NCBI GenBank assembly: GCA_947303715.1 | Contig: CAMYYY010000022.1 | Span: 1 to 43,752, forward strand | Source: an uncultured Bacteroidales bacterium | GTDB lineage: Bacteria; Bacteroidota; Bacteroidia; Bacteroidales; Bacteroidaceae | DNA: 43,752 nt | Direction of reading: 5' to 3' | Part shown: positions 8,736 to 18,400 of the stretch, one piece after another | How positions within the stretch are numbered: position 1 is the stretch's first letter | Layout of the letters: the number at the start of each line of letters is the position of its first letter | Translations under genes and position numbers: made by a program | Notes under the pieces: generated by a model | The model's input: the letters and a program-made list of their open reading frames with translations, nothing else | Database searches by the model: none | What the model was told of the DNA's origin: nothing

Positions 8736-10319
8736 TCATTTTCCTTGCCTCTTTTTGTTCTTTTTGGACATTGCGGCATCATACTTCTCCCAAAGTTTCT
8801 TCTTTGCTGTCAAAGCCTGTTGCCTGGCCGTGCTTTCGCGTGCGGCTTTCTCGGTAATTGCTTCATCTTCGGGAGAGGCGTATGCATGACGGAATGCTTT
8901 CTGTTCTTTCCAGTCCCCACGAGTGAAATCAGGGAAAGATACTGCTGCACAGCCGTTGTCCATACTCAATGCCCCAAGTTCAGCTAAGGCGCACCACTCG
9001 GCTAAGTCATAGACGTCGATATCTAACGGTAGCCCGTTCTGAAGGCAATATACCAGCCGGGCATCCATAGTATAGTCCATGCCACCATGGCCAAATTCAC
9101 GTCCGAGGTCGCCGAATTTTTTCAAGATTGGGTGGTAGTACTTCGTCATGAGTGCATCGTACTCTTTTTGGGGAAGAAAGGAGTGCCCGGAAATCTTACC
9201 CGCCATTTCGGCCAGGCCCATATCGCTGACACTCTTCTGGCTGATATATATCTTTGGGTCAGGGTATTTGGTGCAGTAGCCTTTAGTGCCAGTGAGTTTA
9301 TACAGACGATTGTAGGGCTGAGGACTCATCACGTTGTGTTGAATCTCTACGACCTTGCCCTTTTCAGTACGCATAAGTGTCGTTGTATGGTCTCCATTGC
9401 GGAATTCGTCGCACTCCTTACCGGTTACTTCCTGATAGCCTTCTCGGCCGCAGAAGCTTTCGGTGTCCATAGCGACCAGCGTTTTGAAGCGATCGCCGCG
9501 ATGGATGTTCAGCGCCTGAGCTACTGGCCCCAGTCCGTGAGTGGGATAGATGTCGCCTCGGTTCTCCTTATTATATTTCAGTCGCCAGTGAAGATTTTCC
9601 GGATCCGAGCCGTCGGGGTTATGCCAATAACCGGTCCAGATGCCCGCTTCGTTCAGCGTGTGGATGTAGGCTCCTTCTGCACGGATAATCTCACCGAAGA
9701 GTCCTTGTTGTGCCATGTTTAATGCACACATTTCGTAGTAGTCATAGCAGCAGTTTTCCAATAGCATACAATGCAGGCGATTCTTCTCACTCAGGTTGAT
9801 GAGCTCCCAGCATTGTTCTAAATTCATGACACTAGGCACTTCGATGGCTGCGTGCTTGCCGTTCTCCAGCGCACACTTGGCAATGGGGAAGTGGTGGTCC
9901 CAGTCCGTTGCTATATACACCAGATCGATATCCTCGCGCTTACACATTTCCTCGTAACCCAGTTCTCCGCTGTAAATGGCGGCAGGCGGGAGGCCAGCGT
10001 CACGGAGATATTTCTGGGTATCTTGTGCGCGTTCTTCTTCATAGTCACAGAGGGCTACAATTTGTACGCCAGGGATGTGGCAGAATCGGTTCACAGCCCA
10101 AGGACCGCGACTTCCCAGACCTGCAAATCCCACACGAACCGTTTCCAGCTTGGGAGCCGTCAGACCCAGAACGTTTTTCTGCCCTGCGGGGCGGGCAGGA
10201 GTGTCGATGACTATGGTACCCTTTTCCCAATGCCATTTTGTGCTAGGGCTGATACTCTGAGCACCCATGGAGGTGCAAAAGGCAAGCAGAGCTATGCCGA
10301 GAAAGATTCGATGCTTCAT
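8736..10319 (-). CDS. GH109-like exported Gfo/Idh/MocA-fold glycosidase
   Basis: 527 residues. Signal peptide MKHRIFLGIALLAFCTSMGA is followed by a Rossmann NAD-binding domain with VRVGFAGLGSRG (about residues 61-72), VALCDYEEERA and YIATDWDHHFPIAKCAL. EVPSVMNLEQCWELI and the catalytic-domain motifs YPTHGLGPVAQALNIHRGDRF and REFGHGGMDYTMDARL are typical of GH109, whose characterised members use bound NAD to hydrolyse alpha-N-acetylgalactosaminides. A simple dehydrogenase is less likely given the exported enzyme and these motifs, though substrate is inferred. The C-terminus is a Lys-rich helix (KKKLWEKYDAAMSKKNKKRQGK). It lies 26 bp after the SGNH hydrolase and probably shares its promoter; the two may act on the same host glycan. 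Confidence 0.85.
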   Translation of the reverse strand: MKHRIFLGIALLAFCTSMGAQSISPSTKWHWEKGTIVIDTPARPAGQKNVLGLTAPKLETVRVGFAGLGSRGPWAVNRFCHIPGVQIVALCDYEEERAQDTQKYLRDAGLPPAAIYSGELGYEEMCKREDIDLVYIATDWDHHFPIAKCALENGKHAAIEVPSVMNLEQCWELINLSEKNRLHCMLLENCCYDYYEMCALNMAQQGLFGEIIRAEGAYIHTLNEAGIWTGYWHNPDGSDPENLHWRLKYNKENRGDIYPTHGLGPVAQALNIHRGDRFKTLVAMDTESFCGREGYQEVTGKECDEFRNGDHTTTLMRTEKGKVVEIQHNVMSPQPYNRLYKLTGTKGYCTKYPDPKIYISQKSVSDMGLAEMAGKISGHSFLPQKEYDALMTKYYHPILKKFGDLGREFGHGGMDYTMDARLVYCLQNGLPLDIDVYDLAEWCALAELGALSMDNGCAAVSFPDFTRGDWKEQKAFRHAYASPEDEAITEKAARESTARQQALTAKKKLWEKYDAAMSKKNKKRQGK

Positions 10320-10345
10320 ATCTTTTTGTCATATGAAAAAAATTA

Positions 10346-11689
10346 CTATTTCTTCACCTTCACTCCGTCGGCTTTGATGAGTGTCAGGAGGCTTTGTGTC
10401 CAGATCTCAGCCAGATGGACAGCACCTTCGGCATTGGGGTGGAGATAGAAGGTGCCAGAGTTGCCGCGTTCGGCGGTAAAGAGGGGACGGTTGTTCTCAA
10501 AAAACTCCCATACGCCCCGTTCGCCAGCATAAACCTGGTCGTATTCGGCTATGAGGGCATCGATGATGGGGTAGTAGGAGCGGAGTCGCGTCATGCCTTC
10601 CTCAAGGTAGCGCGAGCCGTTGTGGGTGTTAGGGCTATACCAGAGGGGGTAGTTGACGATGATTTTGCAGGTGGGAAAGCGGCGGATGAGCTCGTCGATG
10701 ATAACCTTCATGTTCGTGCGGTAGGTCTCGGTGCTGACGGGCGCCCCTTCGGTACCGATGATGGCGCTGTCGTTGGTACCCAGCATGATGCTGAAGTAGA
10801 GCAGGCCGCCATTGTTACGGACAAATGTGTTGGCAGCCATGGAAACGGTGGTAAAGTCAGAGCGTCCTGGCAGATAGCCCCAGGTAGTGATGCCTGAGTG
10901 CCCGCCGTTGAAAACGTGGGTGGTGACGCCGGTGGCTTCCTCGACCATCTGCCGGCAGATGATGGGCGGAGCCTGCGTGGTGGGGTTGCTGAGTGTGGCT
11001 CCGTAGGTGATGCTGTTACCGATAAAGACGAGGTTTATGTTCTCCTTCGGGTTGCTGGGAGCGGGTTTTTCCTCTTCTTCTTTCTGGATGGCTTCATAGA
11101 CTTGGAATCGGCCAAGGGAGAGCAGCAGGCCTGTGCGCGACGTACGGTCGCAGGTGCGGCTGGCTAACGTGCGCTTAACGACGAACTTGACGTCGGTATA
11201 GGCTGCGCCAAGGTCGATGTGGGGCGAGGTATAGCGTTCAGGGCGCATGGCTGTAAAGTCGGCGTCCATGTTCGTCAGCGTACGGATGAACTTCCATTTG
11301 CCGTCAGGCTGATTGGCAGCGAGGACATCCACCTCGAGGGGGGTGTCGTAGGTTGATTGCCAGTTTGAGCCCGTCATGGTGAAGATGATGTGTTGCTCAG
11401 CCTTGGTAAAGTGTACTTGCAGATAGGGGTCAACGCCAGCTGGAATGACGTTGGGGCCGCTCCAGGCGGTGTGGAAGATGTACTCGTCCGTACCCACGCC
11501 GTCGCTTTCAGGACGCAGCAGGTTCGCCACGCCGAACTGGTTGCTCTGCGGGGGAGTGGAGGTTATTTGTGCAGGGTCATTCAGCAAGGCACGGCCTTTT
11601 GTCCAGACCATCGTGGCAGCTATGCTGCACGTTGTCTGCAGGCTTGCCACGAAGACAAGCAGCAAAGGAAGGATGACATGTTTTTTCAT
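10346..11689 (-). CDS. Exported SGNH/GDSL hydrolase with N-terminal beta-sandwich domain
   Basis: 447 residues from the ATG at 11689; the ATG ten codons upstream sits in the promoter -7 element, and MKKHVILPLLLVFVASLQTTCSIAA is a signal peptide. Residues about 30-200 resemble an F5/8-type-C (discoidin-like) domain (LQVHFTKAEQHIIFTMTG). A short Glu-rich linker (QKEEEEKP) leads to the SGNH domain: block I FIGNSITYG with Ser226, block III LGTNDSA, and LHPNAEGAVHLA with His417. It is probably an esterase or deacetylase acting on carbohydrate; the exact ester is unknown. It is the first gene of a pair with the GH109-like enzyme. Confidence 0.88.
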   Translation of the reverse strand: MKKHVILPLLLVFVASLQTTCSIAATMVWTKGRALLNDPAQITSTPPQSNQFGVANLLRPESDGVGTDEYIFHTAWSGPNVIPAGVDPYLQVHFTKAEQHIIFTMTGSNWQSTYDTPLEVDVLAANQPDGKWKFIRTLTNMDADFTAMRPERYTSPHIDLGAAYTDVKFVVKRTLASRTCDRTSRTGLLLSLGRFQVYEAIQKEEEEKPAPSNPKENINLVFIGNSITYGATLSNPTTQAPPIICRQMVEEATGVTTHVFNGGHSGITTWGYLPGRSDFTTVSMAANTFVRNNGGLLYFSIMLGTNDSAIIGTEGAPVSTETYRTNMKVIIDELIRRFPTCKIIVNYPLWYSPNTHNGSRYLEEGMTRLRSYYPIIDALIAEYDQVYAGERGVWEFFENNRPLFTAERGNSGTFYLHPNAEGAVHLAEIWTQSLLTLIKADGVKVKK

Positions 11690-11717
11690 AGAGAAGATAA
11701 AAGATTTTTGACGGCCC

Positions 11718-11749
11718 AAAGATAGTGCAAGGCGAGAGATAATGCAAAT
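11718..11749 (-). promoter_or_regulatory. Promoter of the SGNH hydrolase / GH109 pair
   Basis: On the minus strand TTTG-N20-TATCTTTG (-33 at 11746-11749, -7 at 11718-11725) fits the Bacteroidetes consensus exactly. The 5' UTR is about 25 nt. Confidence 0.8.
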
Positions 11750-12197
11750 TTATTTGCAATTATCTGAGGTGATTTCTGCCGAATACGAAATCAGGCACAT
11801 CGTCTACAAAAATCCCTTTTCCTTTATTGCTATAGGGGAAAGAGAGGGAAACGACAGAAATCTGTCACTATCTGTCACTCATTAGTTCCTGAACGCCAAC
11901 AAGTTTGACGGATTGACGGATATGACGGAGAAAAAAACTTTTTTTCTGCATTATCTGTTTCCGCAGAGAATTGCAGGAATTGCCGCAGGCCATCCCCTCA
12001 ACTGTCCAGACAGACCTTGCTTTCCAGAAAATTCCATCAAATGGAAAAAAAATTCCAGCTGATGGAACTTTTTTTCCAGCAGCTGGAATTTTTCAAACGT
12101 CAAACGTTATTTCAGCATAGTTTACAGCTTAGCGGTCTATCAGTAGAGTCGTGTGTATAACCCAGAAAGGTATCAGCTGAGCAACCTGAACAAATGC
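11750..12197. other. 448-bp intergenic region between pyrG end and SGNH promoter
   Basis: No coding ORF is supported. It holds two copies of CTGTCACTMW near 11868-11890, three TGACGGA units with 8-9 bp spacing (11906-11930), the perfect A/T palindrome AGAAAAAAACTTTTTTTCT near 11930-11952, and the 21-bp hairpin array at 12022-12094. I see no further promoter or RNA fold I can name. Confidence 0.6.
12022..12094. repeat. 21-bp-period array of TTCCA-N5-TGGAA hairpins, probable pyrG-operon terminator region
   Basis: A 10-bp half unit (12022-12031) precedes three 21-bp units (12032-12052, 12053-12073, 12074-12094), each a small hairpin TTCCA-N5-TGGAA with an A or T run. On the minus strand one hairpin is followed by eight T, and on the plus strand another by five T, so the array can terminate transcription on both strands. 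It lies about 100 bp downstream of pyrG. Confidence 0.7.
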
Positions 12198-13823
12198 CTA
12201 TACTAAATGGATGTTACGTGCCGATGCAGCAATAAACGATACAAATAGGGGATGAGGATGTGTCGGACGGCTACGGAATTCGGGATGGTACTGTACTCCT
12301 ACGAAGTGGGGATGATCCTTCAACTCCATCGCCTCCACAAGGTCAAGGTCGGGGTTGATGCCTGCTGTTCGCAGACCGCCCTCCTCCAGCACCTGACGGA
12401 ATGCGTTGTTTAGTTCATAGCGATGTCGGTGGCGCTCGGTGATAATGCCCCCTTCAGGCATACCGTAAGCCGCTGCAATGAGCGTACCAGGTAAGAGGCG
12501 GCAGGCATAGTTGCCCAATCGCAACGTGCCACCCATGTCGTGAATATCCTGTTGCTCGTCCATGAGACAGACAACGGGATGAGGTGTATGGGGATTTAGT
12601 TCGGTTGAGCTTGCTCCGTCCAGCTGGCAGACGTCACGTGCGAATTCAATGGCAGCTACTTGCATACCGAAGCAGATGCCGAAGAAGGGTATCTTGTGCT
12701 CCCGTGCATAACGGCAGGCCATCATCATCCCCTCCGTACCTCGGCTACCAAATCCGCCAGGAACAATGATACCGGCGGCTGTGCTCAGCAATTCCGCCAC
12801 TTCGGCATCGTTGCGTCCCTCTAATCGCTCTGCATCGAGATAATCGACCATCACCTTTGCCCCCAATGTGAAACCCGCATGACGCATGGCCTCTGCCACG
12901 CTAATATAGGCATCGGGCAGATGGGTGTATTTGCCGACAAGGGAGATGTGCACCTCGTGGCTAAGTCCATCAACCGTCGTTACCATTTGCTGCCAGGCAC
13001 GGAGGTCGAAGCCACGTGAAGGAAGGCGAAGGAGATCCAGTACTGCCTCGTCCATACCCTGCTGATGATAAACAAGGGGCACCTCGTAAATATTTTTCAC
13101 ATCGATGCTGGCTATCACATGAGCTGCGGACACCGAGCAGAAGAGCGCTATCTTCGCCTTCACCTCGTCAGGAGGCATGATGGGGGTGCGGCAGACAATC
13201 ACATCGGGTTGGATGCCTACGCTGCGCAGGGCGATGACGGAGTGCTGCGTGGGTTTCGTCTTCAGCTCGTCAGAGCCGTAGAGAGCCGGTAGCAGGGTAG
13301 TGTGGATGAAGAGGGTGTCGCCGTTGCCGTGTTCCAACCTTACTTGTCGAAGTGCTTCGAGAAAGGCTTCCGACTCAATGTCGCCCACCGTACCGCCTAC
13401 CTCGGTAATAACCACATCGGCACCGGATGTCTCTGCAGCCTCATAGACCTTGCGCTTGATTTCATCGGTGACATGGGGTACAATCTGCACCGTTCCTCCC
13501 AAGTAATCGCCGCGTCGTTCGCCTTCGATGACGGTCTTCATCACACGGCCCAACGTGATGTTCGAGGTGTGGTTCAGCTCCTCATCAATGAAGCGCTCGT
13601 AGTGGCCAAGGTCGAGATCGGTCTCGGCACCATCAGCGGTGACGAACACCTCGCCATGCTGATAGGGGCTCATGGTGCCTGGGTCGACGTTGATGTAGGG
13701 GTCAAACTTCTGCATGAACACCTTGTAGCCGTGTGCCTTCAGCAGCAACGCCACACTCGATGCTGTGATGCCCTTACCCAATCCTGACACTACGCCACCT
13801 GTCACAAAAATATACTTTGCCAT
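12198..13823 (-). CDS. pyrG: CTP synthase
   Basis: 541 residues from MAKYIFVTGGVVSGLGKGI; the in-frame extension to 13871 is made of octamer repeat and guaA overlap and is not family sequence. PyrG makes CTP from UTP, ATP and glutamine. The N-terminal synthase domain has the P-loop-like GGVVSGLGKGITASS, GTMSPYQHGEVFVTADGAETDLD and VGGTVGDIES. The C-terminal class I amidotransferase has the nucleophile in FFGICFGMQVA and GVQYHPEFRSRPTHPHP. Length is standard. It is the last gene of the glutamine block, 38 bp after guaA, and consumes glutamine made by the upstream genes. Confidence 0.97.
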   Translation of the reverse strand: MAKYIFVTGGVVSGLGKGITASSVALLLKAHGYKVFMQKFDPYINVDPGTMSPYQHGEVFVTADGAETDLDLGHYERFIDEELNHTSNITLGRVMKTVIEGERRGDYLGGTVQIVPHVTDEIKRKVYEAAETSGADVVITEVGGTVGDIESEAFLEALRQVRLEHGNGDTLFIHTTLLPALYGSDELKTKPTQHSVIALRSVGIQPDVIVCRTPIMPPDEVKAKIALFCSVSAAHVIASIDVKNIYEVPLVYHQQGMDEAVLDLLRLPSRGFDLRAWQQMVTTVDGLSHEVHISLVGKYTHLPDAYISVAEAMRHAGFTLGAKVMVDYLDAERLEGRNDAEVAELLSTAAGIIVPGGFGSRGTEGMMMACRYAREHKIPFFGICFGMQVAAIEFARDVCQLDGASSTELNPHTPHPVVCLMDEQQDIHDMGGTLRLGNYACRLLPGTLIAAAYGMPEGGIITERHRHRYELNNAFRQVLEEGGLRTAGINPDLDLVEAMELKDHPHFVGVQYHPEFRSRPTHPHPLFVSFIAASARNIHLV

Positions 13824-13834
13824 AATCTTTAACT

Positions 13835-13858
13835 TGTTGATTTGTTGACCTGTTGACT
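13835..13858 (-). repeat. Octamer tandem repeat between guaA and pyrG
   Basis: Three 8-bp units read on the minus strand as AGTCAACA, GGTCAACA, AATCAACA. They form most of the 38-bp guaA-pyrG spacer and recur at other loci in the window. Confidence 0.8.
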
Positions 13859-13861
13859 TCA

Positions 13862-15409
13862 TCACTCCCATTCAATGGTCGATGGCGGTTTAGACGAGAT
13901 GTCATAGCAGACACGGTTAACGCCTTTCACTTTGTCGACGATGGAACTGCTGACGGCAGCGAGGAAGTCCTGTGGCAAATGTGCCCAGTCGGCCGTCATG
14001 GCATCGGTGCTGGTGACTGCCCGCAGTACTATAGGACTGTCATACGTTCGCTCATCGCCCATCACACCCACTGTCCTTACATCCGCAAGCAGCACCGCTC
14101 CCGCTTGCCAGACCGTATCGTAGAGGCTACGCCCATCGGAACAATGCCATTCACGCAGTGCACGGATGAAAATATCGTCGGCCTCCTGTACTATGCGAAC
14201 AGTCTCACGGTTCACCTCTCCCACGATACGTACAGCTAGCCCTGGACCTGGGAAGGGATGACGACCAAGCAGTTTTTCGGGTATGCCCAGCTGACGACCC
14301 ACGGCTCGCACCTCGTCCTTGAATAGCCAGCGTAGTGGCTCACATAGGCGCAATCCCATCTTTTCAGGCAGGCCACCTACATTGTGATGACTCTTGATGA
14401 CGGTGCCCGTCACCGTGCGGCTCTCGATGCGGTCGGGGTAGATGGTACCTTGCGCCAGCCAGCGCGCCCCGCCAACGGCTGTGGCCTCACGGCTGAATAC
14501 TTCCACAAAGTCGCGTCCGATGATGCGTCGTTTCTGTTCAGGCTCACGAACCCCCGTCAGGTCACCGAGAAAGCGTTCCGAGGCATCGACCCGTTTCACG
14601 TTTATTCCCAGCTGGCGATAGATCTCTATCACTTCGTCCGCTTCATTTTTGCGCATCAGGCCGTGATCAACAAAGATGCCCGTGAGTCTGTCACCGATGG
14701 CGCGGCTGACCAAAAGAGCACATACCGACGAATCGACACCGCCCGAAAGCCCTATGACGACGCGGTCGTCCGTGCCCACCATCTGCTTGATGTCGCTGAT
14801 TGCAGAGGAAATGAAGTTCCCTGCACTCCAAAGCCCCCGGCTGCCGCAGATGCCGCAGACAAAATTTGTCAGCAATGTCTGTCCCTGTTCCGTGTGGCTT
14901 ACCTCGGGATGGAATTGTACACCCCACACCCTCTGCCCGGGTATAGCAAACGCTGCAATGGCGACATCCGTTGTCGAGGCAATTACATGGGCACCATGCG
15001 GCAGGTCACGGATAGTGTCTCCGTGACTCATCCAAACCTGTGTGTCCACTGTCATTCCTTTCAGGAGTGGGTCGGCAGTATCGGCAGCCGTCAGACGCGC
15101 TCTTCCATATTCATGGGCACCTGTACGAATCACAGTGCCTCCTCCGTCAGCCGCTATCCGCTGGGCACCGTAGCAGATGCCCAATACAGGCACGCGTCCC
15201 ATGTATCGTCCGAGGTCTGCCTGCAATGCTTCATCGTCTGTGACCGAGTAGGGCGAGCCGCTCAGAATCACGCCAATTACATCCTCGTCGTCCCCGACGG
15301 GGTATTCACTTGGGAGCATAATTTCACAAAACGTGCCCGTTTCCCTTACCCGTCGCGCAATCAACTGCGTCGTCTGCGATCCAAAGTCCAAGATGATAAT
15401 CCGCTGCAT
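13862..15409 (-). CDS. guaA: GMP synthase (glutamine-hydrolysing)
   Basis: 515 residues, full length. It converts XMP to GMP with ATP and glutamine. The N-terminal class I amidotransferase has nucleophile Cys79 in VLGICYGAQ and His/Glu in VQFHPEVSHTEQG. The ATP pyrophosphatase domain has the PP-loop IGLSGGVDSSVCALL and IFVDHGLMRKNE. The C-terminal dimerisation domain ends with the signature NRVCYDISSKPPSTIEWE. It is 46 bp after carB, in the same direction, with an AT-rich repeat in the spacer and no promoter that I can see. Confidence 0.97.
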   Translation of the reverse strand: MQRIIILDFGSQTTQLIARRVRETGTFCEIMLPSEYPVGDDEDVIGVILSGSPYSVTDDEALQADLGRYMGRVPVLGICYGAQRIAADGGGTVIRTGAHEYGRARLTAADTADPLLKGMTVDTQVWMSHGDTIRDLPHGAHVIASTTDVAIAAFAIPGQRVWGVQFHPEVSHTEQGQTLLTNFVCGICGSRGLWSAGNFISSAISDIKQMVGTDDRVVIGLSGGVDSSVCALLVSRAIGDRLTGIFVDHGLMRKNEADEVIEIYRQLGINVKRVDASERFLGDLTGVREPEQKRRIIGRDFVEVFSREATAVGGARWLAQGTIYPDRIESRTVTGTVIKSHHNVGGLPEKMGLRLCEPLRWLFKDEVRAVGRQLGIPEKLLGRHPFPGPGLAVRIVGEVNRETVRIVQEADDIFIRALREWHCSDGRSLYDTVWQAGAVLLADVRTVGVMGDERTYDSPIVLRAVTSTDAMTADWAHLPQDFLAAVSSSIVDKVKGVNRVCYDISSKPPSTIEWE

Positions 15410-15455
15410 AATTCCTATTTTTAGTATTCAATCTTCAATTATTAATCTTTAATCT

Positions 15456-18400
15456 TCAATACCCATATTCCCCGCGGTGCTTGACGAGCGGAAGGGCAAT
15501 GGGAACCTTGCAGAAAGCCTCGATGAATGCCGCTGCCAGCCGCGCATTGGTAATTAGCGGCACATTGTGGTCAATGGCCGTGCGGCGGATGCGATAGCCG
15601 TTCTCCAGCTCGCGCGGAGTGTGATTCTTGGGGATGTTTACTACGAGATCCAGCCGTCCGTCCGTGAGGTATTCCATTACGTTAGGTTTCTGTGCTGAGT
15701 CCGGCCAGTGTACCACCGTTATGTCCGTAATACCCTCCGCAGTAAGGAAGGCCGCTGTTCCGCTGGTGGCATAGAGTCTGTAGCCAGCATTGGCCAGCTT
15801 CCGCGCCGCATCCGTCAGCTCCACCTTCGACTCGGCTGGTCCCGATGATAGCAGGATACCTCCGCCCCGCCGGGGAATACGGTAGCCTACACTGAGCATA
15901 CCCTTCAGCAGCGCCTCATGGAACGTGTCGCCCATACCTACTGCCTCGCCTGTGCTGGCCATGTCGACACCCAGCACGGGGTCGGCCCTTAGCAAACGAG
16001 CAAACGAGAACTGCGCCACCTTTACCCCCACATAGTCTATGTCGGCGTAACGGCAACCCTCTGCTGGGGACGATGACTGCTCCCCGAGCATGATGTCCGT
16101 CGCCAGGGCAATGAAGTCGTGTCCCGTCATCTTTGAAACAAATGGCATGCTGCGCGATGCCCTCAGGTTGCACTCGATAACCCTCAGTCCCCCATCTTTG
16201 GCCAAAAACTGGATGTTAAATGGGCCCGAGATGTGTAGTGCCCCAGCAATCTGTCGCGTAATGCGCTTCACCTGCCGTAGTGTGCCGACATATAGTTTCT
16301 GCGCAGGAAACACTACCGTGGCATCGCCCGAATGGACACCAGCAAACTCCACGTGCTCGCTTATGGCATAGAGTTTCACTTGTCCGTCCTGCGCCACAGC
16401 ATCAATTTCCACCTCCTTCGCCCGTTCGATGAACTCCGTCACCACCACAGGGTGGTCGCTGCTGACTGCTGCCGCATCGCGCAGGGCATTCTCCAGTTCG
16501 GCCTCGTTGCTGACAACACGCATGGCTGCACCCGACAGTACATACGATGGCCTTATCATCACCGGCCAGCCTACTTCGCGTACAAACTCGCGGATGGCCT
16601 CCGTACTTGTGAGTTCACGCCAGCGTGGTTGGCCGATACCCAAACGGTCGCACAGCGCGGAGAACTTGCCGCGGTCCTCGGCCATGTCAATGCTCGAAGC
16701 TGACGTTCCTAACAGGGGCACACCTTGTGCCGCCAACGCAGGTGCTAACGTGTTAGGTGTCTGACCACCCACTGACACTACGACACCACGCGGATTCTCC
16801 ACTTCACATATATCCAATACCCGTTCCAACGTCAGTTCTTCGAAATAGAGGCGGTCTGACATATCGTAGTCAGTGCTTACCGTTTCAGGATTGCAGTTCA
16901 CGGTTACCGCACGATACCCCCTTTCTCTTATCCGCTTAATGGCTGAAACCTCACACCAGTCGAACTCCACGCTGGACCCGATTCGGTACGCTCCACTGCC
17001 TAGCACGATGACCGCCCCCTTTTCTTCACGGGGGAGTGGGGCAATGTCGTCCGTTGTGCCGTGATACGTCAAATAGAGATAGTTGGTACGGGCAGGATAT
17101 TCTCCGGCCAACGTGTCAATCTGCTTCACCACAGGCACGATGCCTGCTTCCTTCCTTATACGGCGTATGCTGTCTTCACTTTTTCCCGTCAAACGGCCTA
17201 TTTGGCTATCGCTGAAGCCCAGCTGCTTGGCCAGTCGGAGTTGGAGGGTAGGCGGGATGGACGCAGTTGATCGACGCAGCATTTCCGCCATACGATGGAT
17301 ATTCTCCATCCGGCTGAGGAACCACGGGTCGATATGCGTCAGCCCGTGCAACCGCTCCACTGTGTAGCCCTGTTCAAATGCCTGCGCGATGGCCAGCAAA
17401 CGCTTGTCAGTAGGGGCAGAAAGGGCATTGTCCAGCTTGTCTGTATCAACACTGTTTCTCTCGTCTACTTCGAATCCCTGTAAACCCTGACCTACCATGC
17501 GCATACCCTTCTGTAGCGCCTCCTCAAATGTCCGCCCGATAGCCATCACCTCACCCACCGATTTCATGGATGACCCCAGCAGGTGCGATACTCCGGAAAA
17601 TTTTCCGAGGTCCCAGCGAGGTAGCTTCAGCGCCACATAGTCCAGTGCAGGTTCAAAGCAGGCCGTTGTCACACCCGTCACGCTGTTCGGTAGCTCGTCC
17701 AATCCATAGCCCAGTGCTAGCTTAGCCGCCACAAACGCCAGTGGATAGCCTGTTGCCTTCGATGCCAGGGCGGACGAGCGGCTGAGGCGTGCATTCACCT
17801 CTATGACGCGAAAGCCCTCCCGCCCGTCAGGGTCGAGGGCATACTGCACATTGCACTCGCCCACGATGCCCAGCTGGCGCACGATGCGGATGGCGGTACG
17901 GCGCAGCAGGTGGTACTCGGCATCGGAGAGCGTCTGCGACGGTGCCGCTACAATGCTTTCGCCCGTATGAATACCCAGCGGGTCGATGTTTTCCATATTG
18001 CAGACGGTGACGCAATTGTCGTACCGGTCGCGCACCACCTCATACTCTATCTCCTTCCATCCTTGTAACGACTCCTCCACCAGCACCTGTGGTGCGTAGC
18101 TGAAGGCCGACCCGACGAGGGCCGTCAGTTCGTCGTCTGTCCGGCAGAAGCCCGAACCGAGCCCACCCAGCGCGTATGCCGCACGCACCATCACGGGGTA
18201 GCCCATCGCCTTTGCCGCCTCAAGCGCCTCAGCAGGAGTGGTGACGGCCACACTGCGTGGCGTAGGAGCATCGGTTTCGTGCATCGCTGCGGCAAACAGG
18301 TCGCGATCCTCCGTGCGGATGATGGCCTCAACGGGTGTGCCCAGCACCCTTACGCCATACCGCTCCAACGTCCCACTACGGGCAAGGCTGACGCCACAGT

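Noticed and set aside
13824..13871. N-terminal extension of CTP synthase (MGVMKSTGQQINKLKI)
   Set aside because: It is encoded by the octamer repeat and overlaps the guaA stop; the family N-terminus begins exactly at MAKYIFVTGG.
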